DNA from: Bacillus cabrialesii
GTDB taxonomy: Bacteria; Bacillota; Bacilli; Bacillales; Bacillaceae
Direction: 5' to 3'
Length of the DNA: 64,000 bases
Assembly (NCBI RefSeq): GCF_004124315.2
Contig: NZ_CP096889.1
Location: 1,285,001-1,349,000 of the forward strand
This document shows positions 17,218 through 23,848 of this stretch, piece by piece. Position numbers and translations under genes: made by a program. Position 1 is the first letter of the stretch. Each line of letters starts with the position of its first letter. The notes beneath the pieces are model-generated. The model was not told the origin of the DNA. It did no database searches and saw only the letters and a program-made list of their open reading frames with translations.

Positions 17218-17372
17218 GACCACATTCTGACCACCAAACGTATAGAATGGTATATTATTTCATTTTATTTTCAGCTAATAAAATTGATTAAACCTTGATA
17301 GAACAATACTTGTTTTATTTTGTGTTTCTCCATATTATCTGCCTAAATAAAAGAGCGTAAAAAATACGGTCT
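17218..17372 (+). repeat. GACCAC repeat block, right copy
   Basis: GACCAC occurs at 17218 and 17229 (11-bp period), followed by an AT-rich stretch ending 'aaaatacggtctaaaag'. It aligns with 12859-13018, which ends 'agtatggtcttaaag'. It closes the segment holding the protease cassette. Confidence 0.65.
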
Positions 17373-17420
17373 AAAAGTTGATTATTGTGGAAAAGCGTAA
17401 GGAAAAGTGCCCTACCCAAT

Positions 17421-17562
17421 GCTCATAATTTTGCTCATAGACATTTTTTCTTCTATTTTAAAATATTTTAAGTGAAAGATGAAAAGCCTATAATATCAGT
17501 GATTTTATAAACCTATTTTCTTCTATAATATAAATATACCTTGATGAACGGGCGGCATGATG
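17421..17562 (+). repeat. GCTCATA repeat block, left copy
   Basis: GCTCATA occurs at 17421 and 17433 (12-bp period), then AT-rich sequence, then GATGAACGGGCGGCATGATG near 17543-17562. The same order (GCTCATA pair, about 100 bp, ATGAATGGGCGGCATGATG) is found at 21109-21244 beyond the WD40 genes. Confidence 0.7.
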
Positions 17563-17572
17563 CTATCATCAT

Positions 17573-17598
17573 AAACCCCTGAAAAATAGGGGTTTTTA
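17573..17598 (+). terminator. Hairpin terminator
   Basis: AACCCCT-gaaaaat-AGGGGTTTTTAA: a short stem followed by a T-run on the plus strand. No intact plus-strand gene lies directly upstream. Confidence 0.65.
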
Positions 17599-17616
17599 AG
17601 TGGATAAAAGAAAAAT

Positions 17617-17635
17617 GCTCATACTTTTGCTAATA
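17617..17635 (+). repeat. Extra GCTCATA pair
   Basis: GCTCATA at 17617 and the variant GCTAATA at 17629 have the same 12-bp period as the larger blocks. It marks the start of the higher-G+C segment that carries the WD40 gene. Confidence 0.55.
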
Positions 17636-17648
17636 GTAGCAAAAATAA

Positions 17649-17777
17649 TCACGTACGTATTCGCCCATCGGACCAGCTACGTTGGTGAATTAATTCTTCC
17701 TGCCCGATGAGAACTACCGTCATACTAATTCCCGAGTGATCCGTCGATCCGTCCGATTGTTCCCCGTGCTTTGCTAT
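17649..17777 (-). pseudogene. Short decayed frame, possibly TniB/TnsC-like ATPase remnant
   Basis: The minus-strand frame reads 'ISMTVVLIGQEELIHQRS'. The VVLIGQ-E-L pattern resembles the sensor region of transposition AAA ATPases (TniB/TnsC/IstB group). It is only about 43 codons, with no start and no partner genes. Family assignment is tentative. Confidence 0.3.
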
Positions 17778-17852
17778 TCAAAAAAAGTGACCGCTTCCCA
17801 GTGGAATACCGAAAAACGGTCTCAGTCTCAGGGATAATAGTGGTCGGTTGCG

Positions 17853-20330
17853 TCAGTCGTGCAACCCCGAAGAAGAACATGCGCTCACTTCAGCGACAAT
17901 GACAATCGAGGAGCGAGGATACGTTATATCATGGACGTTCATGATTCGATAATTGTCCACTCTATCATCAAATCGAAACACATCCACCATTAGTCGCATA
18001 AAGGCAATGTACTGGATAGCTGCAACCACAAGAACTACAACCACAGTGACAAACCAATCCATCAACCAGCTTAGGATTTGGTTTAGCTCGCGGGGAAGCG
18101 GAGTCTCTAACTGGACATCAATCTTTTGAGGATCAATGTATACGGATGGTATAAGCATCACGCTGGATTGCCCTTCGCTTGGGGAATCGGAAAGCACGCT
18201 AATACTCCATTCCGTGTGCGCGTCCATGATCGACATAGAATACCCTACCGTTTCTTTGATAATCGTGTTTTTCAAGATAGGATCCCGAAGCCCCGCCGTT
18301 AAGCTGCCCCCTCCGCCAACGGTGACCGGAGCCGCAATACCGTTACGCACGACTTGAATATCTCCGATTTCCGTTTTGAAGTAATTTTCAACACTTGCGT
18401 ATAACGAGCCCCCCTTAGATTTTTTAGACTTATCCCCCGATCTCCGGTGAGGCGTAGCTAGGACATTCAAGGCCGCCTCGCTGAAGGCGAGGGAAATCCA
18501 GCGTCGAGCATCCGGTATCGTTTTTTTCATCCGGGGAGGAAAAGCAATATCCTCCCTACAAATACACGGCGGTGGGAAATGATGCGATATAAGCGTGAAC
18601 AAAGGGAGCAGATAACCGACCTCCTCTGAACCAGTGTCTGTATCTACAGTAACCGATCTATACTCGAATCTTCGAAAGATAAGCTCATACCCGTCAGACC
18701 GATTCCAAGAGTTGGTCATAGGCGCCTCGACGACCAAAGAGGAGAAGTATTGAGATATCCCTTTACCGGTTCCCGCGATCATGTTCTCAATGGTTTTCTC
18801 CAAAAACCGAATTAAAGCATCATTAGTTCCGAAATGTTGGATTACCGACACTGGATCGATGATCCGTGTGTCAATGCCGGGTTCCATCATGCTTCCATCC
18901 AGTTTTAACTGGAAGTACGGCGTAACATCCGACCGTCCCACAGCCATGTCTGGATCTGCCAATATGGTAAAAGAAACACGTGTACGGCTGATTCGATGTT
19001 CTGTTGTCCCGCTGTCTTTGTATACATCCAAAAAAAGGGCTACGTAGATACGGATTTTCTTCTTCGATACATCGACAAAAACTTGCATCGGTACGTGGTG
19101 AGACGGTGTTACCCCGTAATAAAGCTCATCCTGCGTTTCAATTGGATATCTTGAACCGATTTTATTGTAAAGCCCCATCGCAATGCCATCCGCAATACAA
19201 TACTCGCTAATCCCGACACAGACGGGGGCCTCCACTCTAGCTGATGAAAGCAATTCGTTCGTAACATCGCCCAGCTTCGAAGAAGTTAATAATCTTGATA
19301 CTGTAACACTCGATTGTTGTATATCCAAACGAGTGTACTTATTTACCTCTTGATCTTCCAGTTGGTACATATGGGTCTGAACTAGAAGAAGTCTGCCATC
19401 GGGGGAAACCTGGGAAATTGTTCCGACGTCCTCAGGTGATAGTTTCACTTGATGAACCGTCCTTGCGGTCGTTTTATCCCATATTAACACGACGGCACTC
19501 TCGGTTTGCGTTGAAACGAACCAGTTATCGCCAACATTAGAGGGATGAGAATTATGGTAAAAACCGTAGCCTATCTTCCCCTCGTATATCTCACCTATCC
19601 TTCCTCCGGTGTCTGCAGACCACCGAATAGTGTCGATTTGCGACTCACCGTATTGAAGACATTCCAATAAGGGGGTATCAATGTATGAAGCTAATATCTC
19701 TTGACCATCATGGTCGAACATCATTTTGGTTAAATACTGCCCTTGCGGACTTGGAATCGAAACAATCCGTCTTCCTGAGTCGACCTCGTACACCTCAATG
19801 GGGCGATCCAATTTCTTGCTATAAGCAAGTTTCTTCCCATCGAACGAGATCGCAGGGTTTAGACTAAAATCAGCTCCCTGAAATCTCGGTCCGATCGCTT
19901 CCCCATTTCTTGCGTCCCAAACCTGAATGTTCCCATCCGAAGAAGTTGACATCAAACGAGACCCATCCGTCCGATTGAATACAATGCTAGTTATGGCGCT
20001 TTCATCTGCCTTCCATTGAAGGCCTGTCGGCTCCCCCTTCTCGAGGTCCCAGATTTGAATATATCCCTTCTGATCTCCAATGGCTAACTCATGGTTGTTC
20101 AGCGGGCTTACAGCAATGGATTTAACCGAATAAGGCGGATGAAGGACTCGTATCGTATTTCCATTCTCATCGCAATACTGAATCGAGTATGTACTAGGAA
20201 TGATAATATGTCCATCATTCGTAACCGCCGACTCGCCAAAGTACGCAAGTTCATCCCCATCTCGATCAAATTGCGTTTTGATGCTCCTGTTCTCCAAATC
20301 TACGACGGTGATCCGAATGTTCCTTGCCAA
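17853..20330 (-). CDS. WD40 beta-propeller protein with C-terminal membrane segment
   Basis: A large protein of about 825 residues. Residues about 1-340 form WD40-type blades, clearest in 'VKSIAVSPLNNHELAIGDQK', 'GYIQIWDLEKGEPTG' and 'RLMSTSSDGNIQVWDARNGE'. The middle 400 residues are beta-rich and unassigned. Near residue 770 the hydrophobic stretch 'WFVTVVVVLVVAAIQYIAFM' is a likely transmembrane helix followed by a short tail. TTG 20330 is preferred because aaaaggag lies 8 bases upstream; ATG 20336 is only 2 bases from it. Its G+C content is higher than the neighbouring island genes, indicating separate origin. It lies alone between the GCTCATA blocks. No enzymatic domain is seen; a sensor or scaffold role is speculative. 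Confidence 0.8.
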   Translation of the reverse strand: MARNIRITVVDLENRSIKTQFDRDGDELAYFGESAVTNDGHIIIPSTYSIQYCDENGNTIRVLHPPYSVKSIAVSPLNNHELAIGDQKGYIQIWDLEKGEPTGLQWKADESAITSIVFNRTDGSRLMSTSSDGNIQVWDARNGEAIGPRFQGADFSLNPAISFDGKKLAYSKKLDRPIEVYEVDSGRRIVSIPSPQGQYLTKMMFDHDGQEILASYIDTPLLECLQYGESQIDTIRWSADTGGRIGEIYEGKIGYGFYHNSHPSNVGDNWFVSTQTESAVVLIWDKTTARTVHQVKLSPEDVGTISQVSPDGRLLLVQTHMYQLEDQEVNKYTRLDIQQSSVTVSRLLTSSKLGDVTNELLSSARVEAPVCVGISEYCIADGIAMGLYNKIGSRYPIETQDELYYGVTPSHHVPMQVFVDVSKKKIRIYVALFLDVYKDSGTTEHRISRTRVSFTILADPDMAVGRSDVTPYFQLKLDGSMMEPGIDTRIIDPVSVIQHFGTNDALIRFLEKTIENMIAGTGKGISQYFSSLVVEAPMTNSWNRSDGYELIFRRFEYRSVTVDTDTGSEEVGYLLPLFTLISHHFPPPCICREDIAFPPRMKKTIPDARRWISLAFSEAALNVLATPHRRSGDKSKKSKGGSLYASVENYFKTEIGDIQVVRNGIAAPVTVGGGGSLTAGLRDPILKNTIIKETVGYSMSIMDAHTEWSISVLSDSPSEGQSSVMLIPSVYIDPQKIDVQLETPLPRELNQILSWLMDWFVTVVVVLVVAAIQYIAFMRLMVDVFRFDDRVDNYRIMNVHDITYPRSSIVIVAEVSACSSSGLHD

Positions 20331-20466
20331 AAACATCACTCCTTTTCCGAAACGTTATTAGATACTCTGTTAACATTTTCTTAATACAACATCCTTATTC
20401 AGGAATTTGTATTATTTTTTGAGACACCTAAAGGGTATGAAGGAAGTAGGTTAAGGAGGCAGCACA

Positions 20467-20529
20467 TTGAAAATCAAAAGTAAGAAAAACAGGAACATAA
20501 ATATTCATTGGAGGAACTGCTTGCTTTAA
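20467..20529 (+). CDS. Possible 20-residue basic peptide
   Basis: A very strong ribosome site (taaggagg) lies 8 bases before a TTG that opens a 20-codon frame (starts MKIKSKKNRN, ends HWRNCLL). A terminator hairpin follows 3 bases after the stop, so the unit looks like a tiny transcript, divergent from the WD40 gene. The peptide is basic with one Cys. It could be a leader or a small effector. Not recognised. Confidence 0.4.
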   Translation: MKIKSKKNRNINIHWRNCLL

Positions 20530-20531
20530 AG

Positions 20532-20567
20532 AAAAAAGGGTGCTCTTGCCTCTGGAGCATCCCTTTT
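20532..20567. terminator. Bidirectional terminator
   Basis: AAAAAGGGTGCTC pairs with GAGCATCCCTTTTT around a 9-base loop. It serves the small plus-strand frame and the minus-strand gene at 20681-20893. Confidence 0.85.
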
Positions 20568-20680
20568 TGGTATAGAGAGGGAAAAAAAAAGACATGTCTT
20601 TTTTCTAATTGAATAAGGAGTTCCGTTCTTTAACCAAAAATCCTTTTCCCAGCCTATACTTTTTAAACATGTATCTACAA

Positions 20681-20893
20681 TTAGTAAGTGCAAACTCGAT
20701 CTGTTCTTATAAAAGGGCCAATCTGTCGATAAACCCAATTGTTGTTTTCAAAAACATAAACATATGGTGCTACTATGAGTGTACCATAAGGGTCAGTTGG
20801 CGACGATTTAGCACAATACATAAAGTAACCATCTGGTGCAAATTGTTGTGAAGCTGGTGGATAAAACCCATGTGGTTGGCCGTACATACCCAT
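20681..20893 (-). CDS. Small Tyr/Pro-rich protein, 70 aa
   Basis: A 70-residue protein with an N-terminal GMYGQPHGFYPP-like stretch followed by 'QQFAPDGYFMYCAKSSPTDP' and 'YVYVFENNNWVYRQ'. No signal peptide or membrane helix. The composition (Tyr, Pro, Gly, Phe) resembles small spore-coat or cell-surface proteins of bacilli, but no family is recognised. ATG 20893 is preferred, with aaggaag upstream; it has its own terminator. It lies in the GCTCATA-bounded segment with the WD40 gene and in the same orientation, separated by the terminator above. Confidence 0.6.
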   Translation of the reverse strand: MGMYGQPHGFYPPASQQFAPDGYFMYCAKSSPTDPYGTLIVAPYVYVFENNNWVYRQIGPFIRTDRVCTY

Positions 20894-21108
20894 CACTTCC
20901 TTCCTATAAACTTTACTGTCCAGTTTATGAATGAAATTTTAATATGGTATTTTGTACATTTTTAAATGGGTCAATGTCCACAAAAGAAAAGCTCACCTAT
21001 AATATCACCAAAGGAGTAAAGTCCTGAATTTTATCTTGGACCCCCTAAACCACATTTAAGAAAATAATAGCCGTTAGTCTTTTTTAGACTAATAGCCAAG
21101 TTAAAAAT

Positions 21109-21244
21109 GCTCATATTTTTGCTCATAGTATTTTTATATTGTAATTAAGATTATTTAATAAATTAGAAAGAAAAGCGGTAATACCAAGGTTATTTTATAA
21201 CGATTTTTTTGTATTAGACCCCTTCATGAATGGGCGGCATGATG
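21109..21244 (+). repeat. GCTCATA repeat block, right copy
   Basis: GCTCATA at 21109 and 21121 (12-bp period), AT-rich spacer, then ATGAATGGGCGGCATGATG. It is the partner of 17421-17562. The pair brackets the WD40 gene, the 20-codon frame and the Tyr/Pro-rich gene. Confidence 0.7.
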
Positions 21245-21390
21245 TAATAAGATACGATTGAAGCTATCTTGTCGTCTGTACTAATTTTTTGATTTATCAG
21301 TCTCAGTAAATCGCGATTTGCAGGTGAACATTCAGTATATTTTCTATATGTCTATATTCAGCACACAAGACATATAGAATAAGGAGACAT

Positions 21391-21432
21391 TTGGTGGTAA
21401 ATTGGTGGCAACATTTATCATGCTGCCACCAA
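21391..21432 (+). repeat. TTGGTGGC motifs, right end
   Basis: TTGGTGGTA at 21391, TTGGTGGCA at 21402 (11-bp period) and the inverse TGCCACCAA at 21424. They match the pair at 3540-3559 and lie about 90 bp inside the right attachment repeat. They are likely arm-type sites of the island integrase. Confidence 0.75.
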
Positions 21433-21521
21433 TAACATCTGTCTAAACCATATTAATTTAAAAATAGAGCCTATTAAATCAATGTCTTCAAACTCAAACT
21501 GTTATAATCCGACTCACTTTC

Positions 21522-21569
21522 CTACCTTGACAGGGTAGTGGTCGCTGGTTCGAGCTCAGTCGGAATCAT
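21522..21569 (+). repeat. Right attachment-site repeat (tRNA-Val 3' half)
   Basis: Forty-five of 48 bases match 3410-3457. Differences are one in the variable region and two in the T-loop (TTCGAGCTC for TTCGAACCC), so this copy is not a functional tRNA. It marks the right end of the island. Confidence 0.85.
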
Positions 21570-21574
21570 AGCTT

Positions 21575-21600
21575 AAACCCTTGCGCAGCAAGGGTTTTTT
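21575..21600 (+). terminator. Terminator, probably the original tRNA-Val terminator
   Basis: AACCCTTGC-gca-GCAAGGGTTTTTT directly after the tRNA-derived repeat, as expected for the displaced chromosomal end of the tRNA gene. Confidence 0.8.
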
Positions 21601-21683
21601 ACTTTTTATAGGGGCTGTCGGTTTATTAATGCGGTATATGATTTAAATGGAAACCCAGGAATAAATATTGAGTTGAGAAGATA

Positions 21684-21723
21684 AAATAAAAACCCCATTT
21701 CTAAAGTGCAAAATGGGGGTATT
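21684..21723 (-). terminator. Terminator of the phr gene
   Basis: On the minus strand ACCCCCATTTTGC...AAATGGGGT is followed by TTTTTATTTT, 14 bases past the phr stop. Confidence 0.8.
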
Positions 21724-21736
21724 TCTTAATATCATT

Positions 21737-21859
21737 TTAAGTTGCTGCTCTATCTGCGACCTTATAAGTGGACAGCTCAGAAAGAGCATATGAAGCGCTA
21801 GATACTCCAACAACGCCAAGCAAGAGCGCTAAACAAATTGCAATTTTACGTTTTTTCAT
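21737..21859 (-). CDS. Phr-family signalling pre-peptide
   Basis: A 40-residue pre-peptide with a signal-peptide-like N-terminus (MKKRKIAICLALLLGVV) and the ending 'STYKVADRAAT'. Phr peptides are secreted, cut to a C-terminal penta- or hexapeptide, re-imported by Opp and bind a cognate Rap protein. By position the mature form would be DRAAT, related to DRVGA-type Phr peptides but distinct from ARNQT of PhrA in this window. Its ATG lies inside the 3' end of the rap pseudogene, the normal rap-phr overlap. The ORF is intact although the partner is broken, so it may be an orphan signal. Too short for most gene finders. Confidence 0.85.
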   Translation of the reverse strand: MKKRKIAICLALLLGVVGVSSASYALSELSTYKVADRAAT

Positions 21860-22405
21860 TTAAATGTTTCCCCCTTTGAATTTGTTTGCGTGCTTCAATT
21901 GCCATTTGATAAAAATCGACCGCATCATGTCTGTCTTCTTTGTTGGTCAAAAAATCAGCAACAGCGTATTCTTCCATATCACCGTAAAGGTTTTTCTCTT
22001 TGAAGAACTTGAACACTTCTCTAAGTGTTTGTAAGTCGAATGATAAATAAAGACTTTTAACCAGTTTTAATTTCTCGGTTACTTCCTGGTTGTTGTGTCG
22101 GGCAGCAACCTTCTGACCTTCCTGGTATAATTCTAATGCAGTCTTTAAATCATTTTTCTTTGCTCTGACATATGCCAGGTTAAAAATCGCTTTGGACTCA
22201 TAAATGTGTTTTCGATCCTTATGAATTTCATAGGAAATTTGAAAATATTTCTCATCATTGTCAAGTTATTCAAGGTAATTATAACATAATTCCACGTTAA
22301 AATGAGCTGAACCAATTAAATGTTGCTCCCCTATTTTTTAGCATCATTTAAGGCTTTTTCAGCTGTTTCTAAAGCATCCTCATAACACTGATAAAAGGAC
22401 GATTA
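21846..22405 (-). pseudogene. Rap response-regulator phosphatase, decayed
   Basis: The minus strand carries the C-terminal half of a Rap tetratricopeptide protein: 'FYQCYEDALETAEKAL', 'EQHLIGSAHFNVELCYNYLE', 'LKTALELYQEGQKVAARHNN', 'FKFFKEKNLYGDMEEY' and 'AIEARKQIQRG', the usual Rap ending. Two lesions are visible. A one-base loss in the A-run of 'DAKK-IGEQ' near 22340 shifts the frame, and TAA replaces a Gln codon in 'NYLE*LDND' near 22268. The N-terminal half, including the three-helix bundle, is missing or unrecognisable upstream of 22405. The downstream phr overlaps its last codons. It was presumably a functional rap-phr pair. Confidence 0.88.
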
Positions 22406-22592
22406 TACATCATCCATCTTAGAGCCACTTCCTATCATAATTTTTATTTCGATGCTTCGTTTGGTAAAAGAGAAATTGATAAGCCAGAATTTTAATGATG
22501 GATTTCAATAAAGAATTTATAAGAATGCAGCGAATTAAAGTAAACATGACGGACAAACTTATAGGGAATAAAAAGAAGAAAGGAGGATGAAA

Positions 22593-22877
22593 ATGAAAAA
22601 ATGGCTGCAAATCATAAGCGCGTTGTGTCTATCCAGTCTTGTATTAATGGGCTGTAATAATGATCAAGACAATAATGATAATGATAACAATACTCCAGAT
22701 GTTGAGGAGAACGATCAAGATAATAACGGCAACAACCAAGATACTGACGATAACAACGCTCCAGGTGTCGATGAGGATGATACCATCAATCAAGATGATG
22801 AAAAAGATAATGATCCTGATCCTGAAGATCCAGTTGAGGATGCTGAAGATACCGATAAAGATAGAAAAGACGAATAA
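22593..22877 (+). CDS. Asp/Asn-rich low-complexity lipoprotein
   Basis: A 94-residue predicted lipoprotein. 'MKKWLQIISALCLSSLVLMG' followed by Cys is a type II signal peptide with lipobox LMGC. The remainder is almost wholly Asp, Asn, Glu and Gln with recurring DNN/DDNN, then a DPDPEDPVEDAED tail. The mature chain is very acidic and disordered, so it may bind calcium or hydrate the membrane surface. ATG 22593 is favoured over 22587 for spacing to aaaggagg. A hairpin follows. The repeats in the DNA (gataataa-like) are prone to length change. I do not recognise a named homologue. Confidence 0.7.
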   Translation: MKKWLQIISALCLSSLVLMGCNNDQDNNDNDNNTPDVEENDQDNNGNNQDTDDNNAPGVDEDDTINQDDEKDNDPDPEDPVEDAEDTDKDRKDE

Positions 22878-22903
22878 GGAAACTGTACAAATCATTGTTT
22901 GAA

Positions 22904-22936
22904 AAAAACCCGCTCTCAGTTTAGAGGGAGGGTTTT
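22904..22936 (+). terminator. Terminator of the lipoprotein gene
   Basis: AAAACCC-gctctcagtttagag-GGAGGGTTTTAT, an imperfect stem with a short T-run. Confidence 0.6.
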
Positions 22937-22939
22937 ATC

Positions 22940-23281
22940 TCTTTGCACTGGATTTTAAAGACTGGAACGAAAGCAAAACTAGAAGTAATAAAAGAAGCCC
23001 TTCTTACGGACCTATAGTGTTTAAGGTGATGTTATTTTTGCTCAGCGGCTTGTTTAAGAACCGCTGTTTATAAACTTAGTGTGTGCTATAAAATTCTCTT
23101 TTTTTCAGTTGTTTAAATACTCATCCAGAGCGACTTTCGGAGACTCTGTATCATGGAAAATGCTCATTCGGGTGATGTCCAATAGGATCTCTCGCAGAAG
23201 GCAGAAAAACTAACAGAAAACTGCTGAAGAAGTTGGAAAAATAAGCATTAAATCCTTTTCTGGATATGGTAAAATTTATGT
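22940..23281. other. Decayed intergenic stretch
   Basis: No intact gene. A hairpin CAGCGG...CCGCTG lies at 23042-23066. A minus-strand frame at 23105-23200 reads 'LREILLDITRMSIFHDTE' to a stop, interrupted upstream by TAG, and looks like the carboxyl remnant of a lost gene. In B. subtilis 168 the mannose genes manR-manP-manA precede yjdF; they are not found here. Confidence 0.45.
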
Positions 23282-23401
23282 TGGAGAATGAAAAAACACA
23301 ATTCGGTTGGTAGTCCGGATGCATTCATTATAATGTCAGTAACCTTCCCCTCCTCGGGATGTCCATCATTCTTTCGTATCTTTTATGAGGAGGGAATCGT
23401 T
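23282..23401 (+). promoter_or_regulatory. yjdF riboswitch candidate (5' leader of yjdF)
   Basis: The leader directly upstream of yjdF is where the known yjdF-motif RNA, which senses azaaromatic compounds, is found in Firmicutes. Here TTCCCCTCCTC (23345-23355) can pair with the ribosome site GAGGAGGGAA (23387-23396), so translation could be shut off by sequestering the site. The assignment rests on the downstream gene and this pairing; I did not fold the RNA. Confidence 0.75.
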
Positions 23402-23815
23402 ATGAAATTAACGGTTTACTATGATGGCCAGTTTTGGGTAGGCGTCATTGAAGCAGTGAACAGTGGAAAGCTAAGAGCCTTTCGCCATGTATTTGGCAAA
23501 GAGCCAAAGGATCCTGAAGTATTAGATTTTGTTCATCACCAACTCTTACATACCATCTCCCAAACTGAGCAGGAAGGAGTCAGCTTAAAAGGCCAACCCC
23601 AGAAGAAGATCAACCCAAAAAGATTGCAGCGTCAGGTTTCAAAAGAAGTGAAACACGCGGGTGTGACTTCTAAAGCTCAAGAAGCGATAAAACTAGAGCT
23701 TGAAGCAAGAAAACAAAAGAAAAAGCAATGCACGAAAGAAATGCGAGAACATGTAAAAGAGCAGAAGTATATTCTAAGAAAGCAAAAAGCGAAAAAGAAG
23801 CATAGAGGTAAATAA
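23402..23815 (+). CDS. yjdF: YjdF (DUF2992)
   Basis: A 137-residue DUF2992 protein. The family core 'MKLTVYYDGQFWVGVIEAVN' followed by 'RHVFGKEPKDPEVLDFVHHQ' is present, and the C-terminal half is a highly basic Lys/Arg-rich tail (KQKKKQCTKEMREHVKEQKY). ATG 23402 is chosen because gaggaggga lies just upstream. A longer frame from 23288 would run through the riboswitch leader and is rejected. Biochemical function is not known; the riboswitch suggests a role with toxic aromatic compounds. A shared terminator separates it from yjdG. Confidence 0.93.
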   Translation: MKLTVYYDGQFWVGVIEAVNSGKLRAFRHVFGKEPKDPEVLDFVHHQLLHTISQTEQEGVSLKGQPQKKINPKRLQRQVSKEVKHAGVTSKAQEAIKLELEARKQKKKQCTKEMREHVKEQKYILRKQKAKKKHRGK

Positions 23816-23816
23816 T

Positions 23817-23848
23817 TCAAAAAAAGCAGGGATAGGGCCTGCTTTTTT
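23817..23848. terminator. Terminator between yjdF and yjdG
   Basis: AAAAAAGCAGG-gatag-GGCCTGCTTTTTT serves both converging genes. Confidence 0.8.

Larger units (their letters stand above)
16975..17852. other. ~880-bp gene-free junction between cargo modules
   Basis: No complete gene is seen. It holds a 10-bp-stem hairpin CTTCCCGAGT...ACTCGGGAAG (17034-17074), the right GACCAC block, the left GCTCATA block, a second GCTCATA pair, a terminator at 17573-17598, and a short decayed reading frame on the minus strand (17649-17777). Composition rises in G+C near 17650, where the WD40 segment begins. Confidence 0.6.
3410..21569. mobile_element. Integrated genomic island at tRNA-Val, ~18 kb, composite
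   Basis: The boundaries are the duplicated tRNA-Val 3' half (3410-3457 and 21522-21569). A tyrosine integrase reads inward next to the intact tRNA, and TTGGTGGCA tandem motifs occur just inside both ends (3540-3559 and 21391-21432). The left third has the layout of a phage-inducible chromosomal island or small ICE: integrase, regulator, HTH, excisionase, DUF3987 primase-like protein and G-rich repeats. Capsid, terminase and conjugation genes are not seen, so it is a satellite-like or degenerate element. Cargo is a RecQ/DprA operon, a protease cassette and a WD40 gene. The last two are bounded by further repeat pairs, suggesting stepwise growth. The broken primase argues against present autonomous replication. 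Confidence 0.88.
20894..21736. other. Right end of the island and junction, gene-free
   Basis: About 840 bp without a gene. It holds the right GCTCATA block, a 13-base inverted repeat (attctatatgtct-type arms at 21344-21380), the TTGGTGGC cluster, the tRNA-derived attachment repeat and two terminators. Confidence 0.65.

Noticed and set aside
12755..21390. CRISPR array suspected from multiple short repeats
   Set aside because: Repeats are pairs with 11-12 bp periods and no regular spacers; no cas genes.
22644..22895. Ile-rich antisense frame opposite the lipoprotein
   Set aside because: It is the complement of gat/aat codons and reads as poly-isoleucine; an artefact of low complexity.
23288..23401. 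Upstream extension of yjdF
   Set aside because: It lies in the riboswitch leader, and ATG 23402 has the proper ribosome site.
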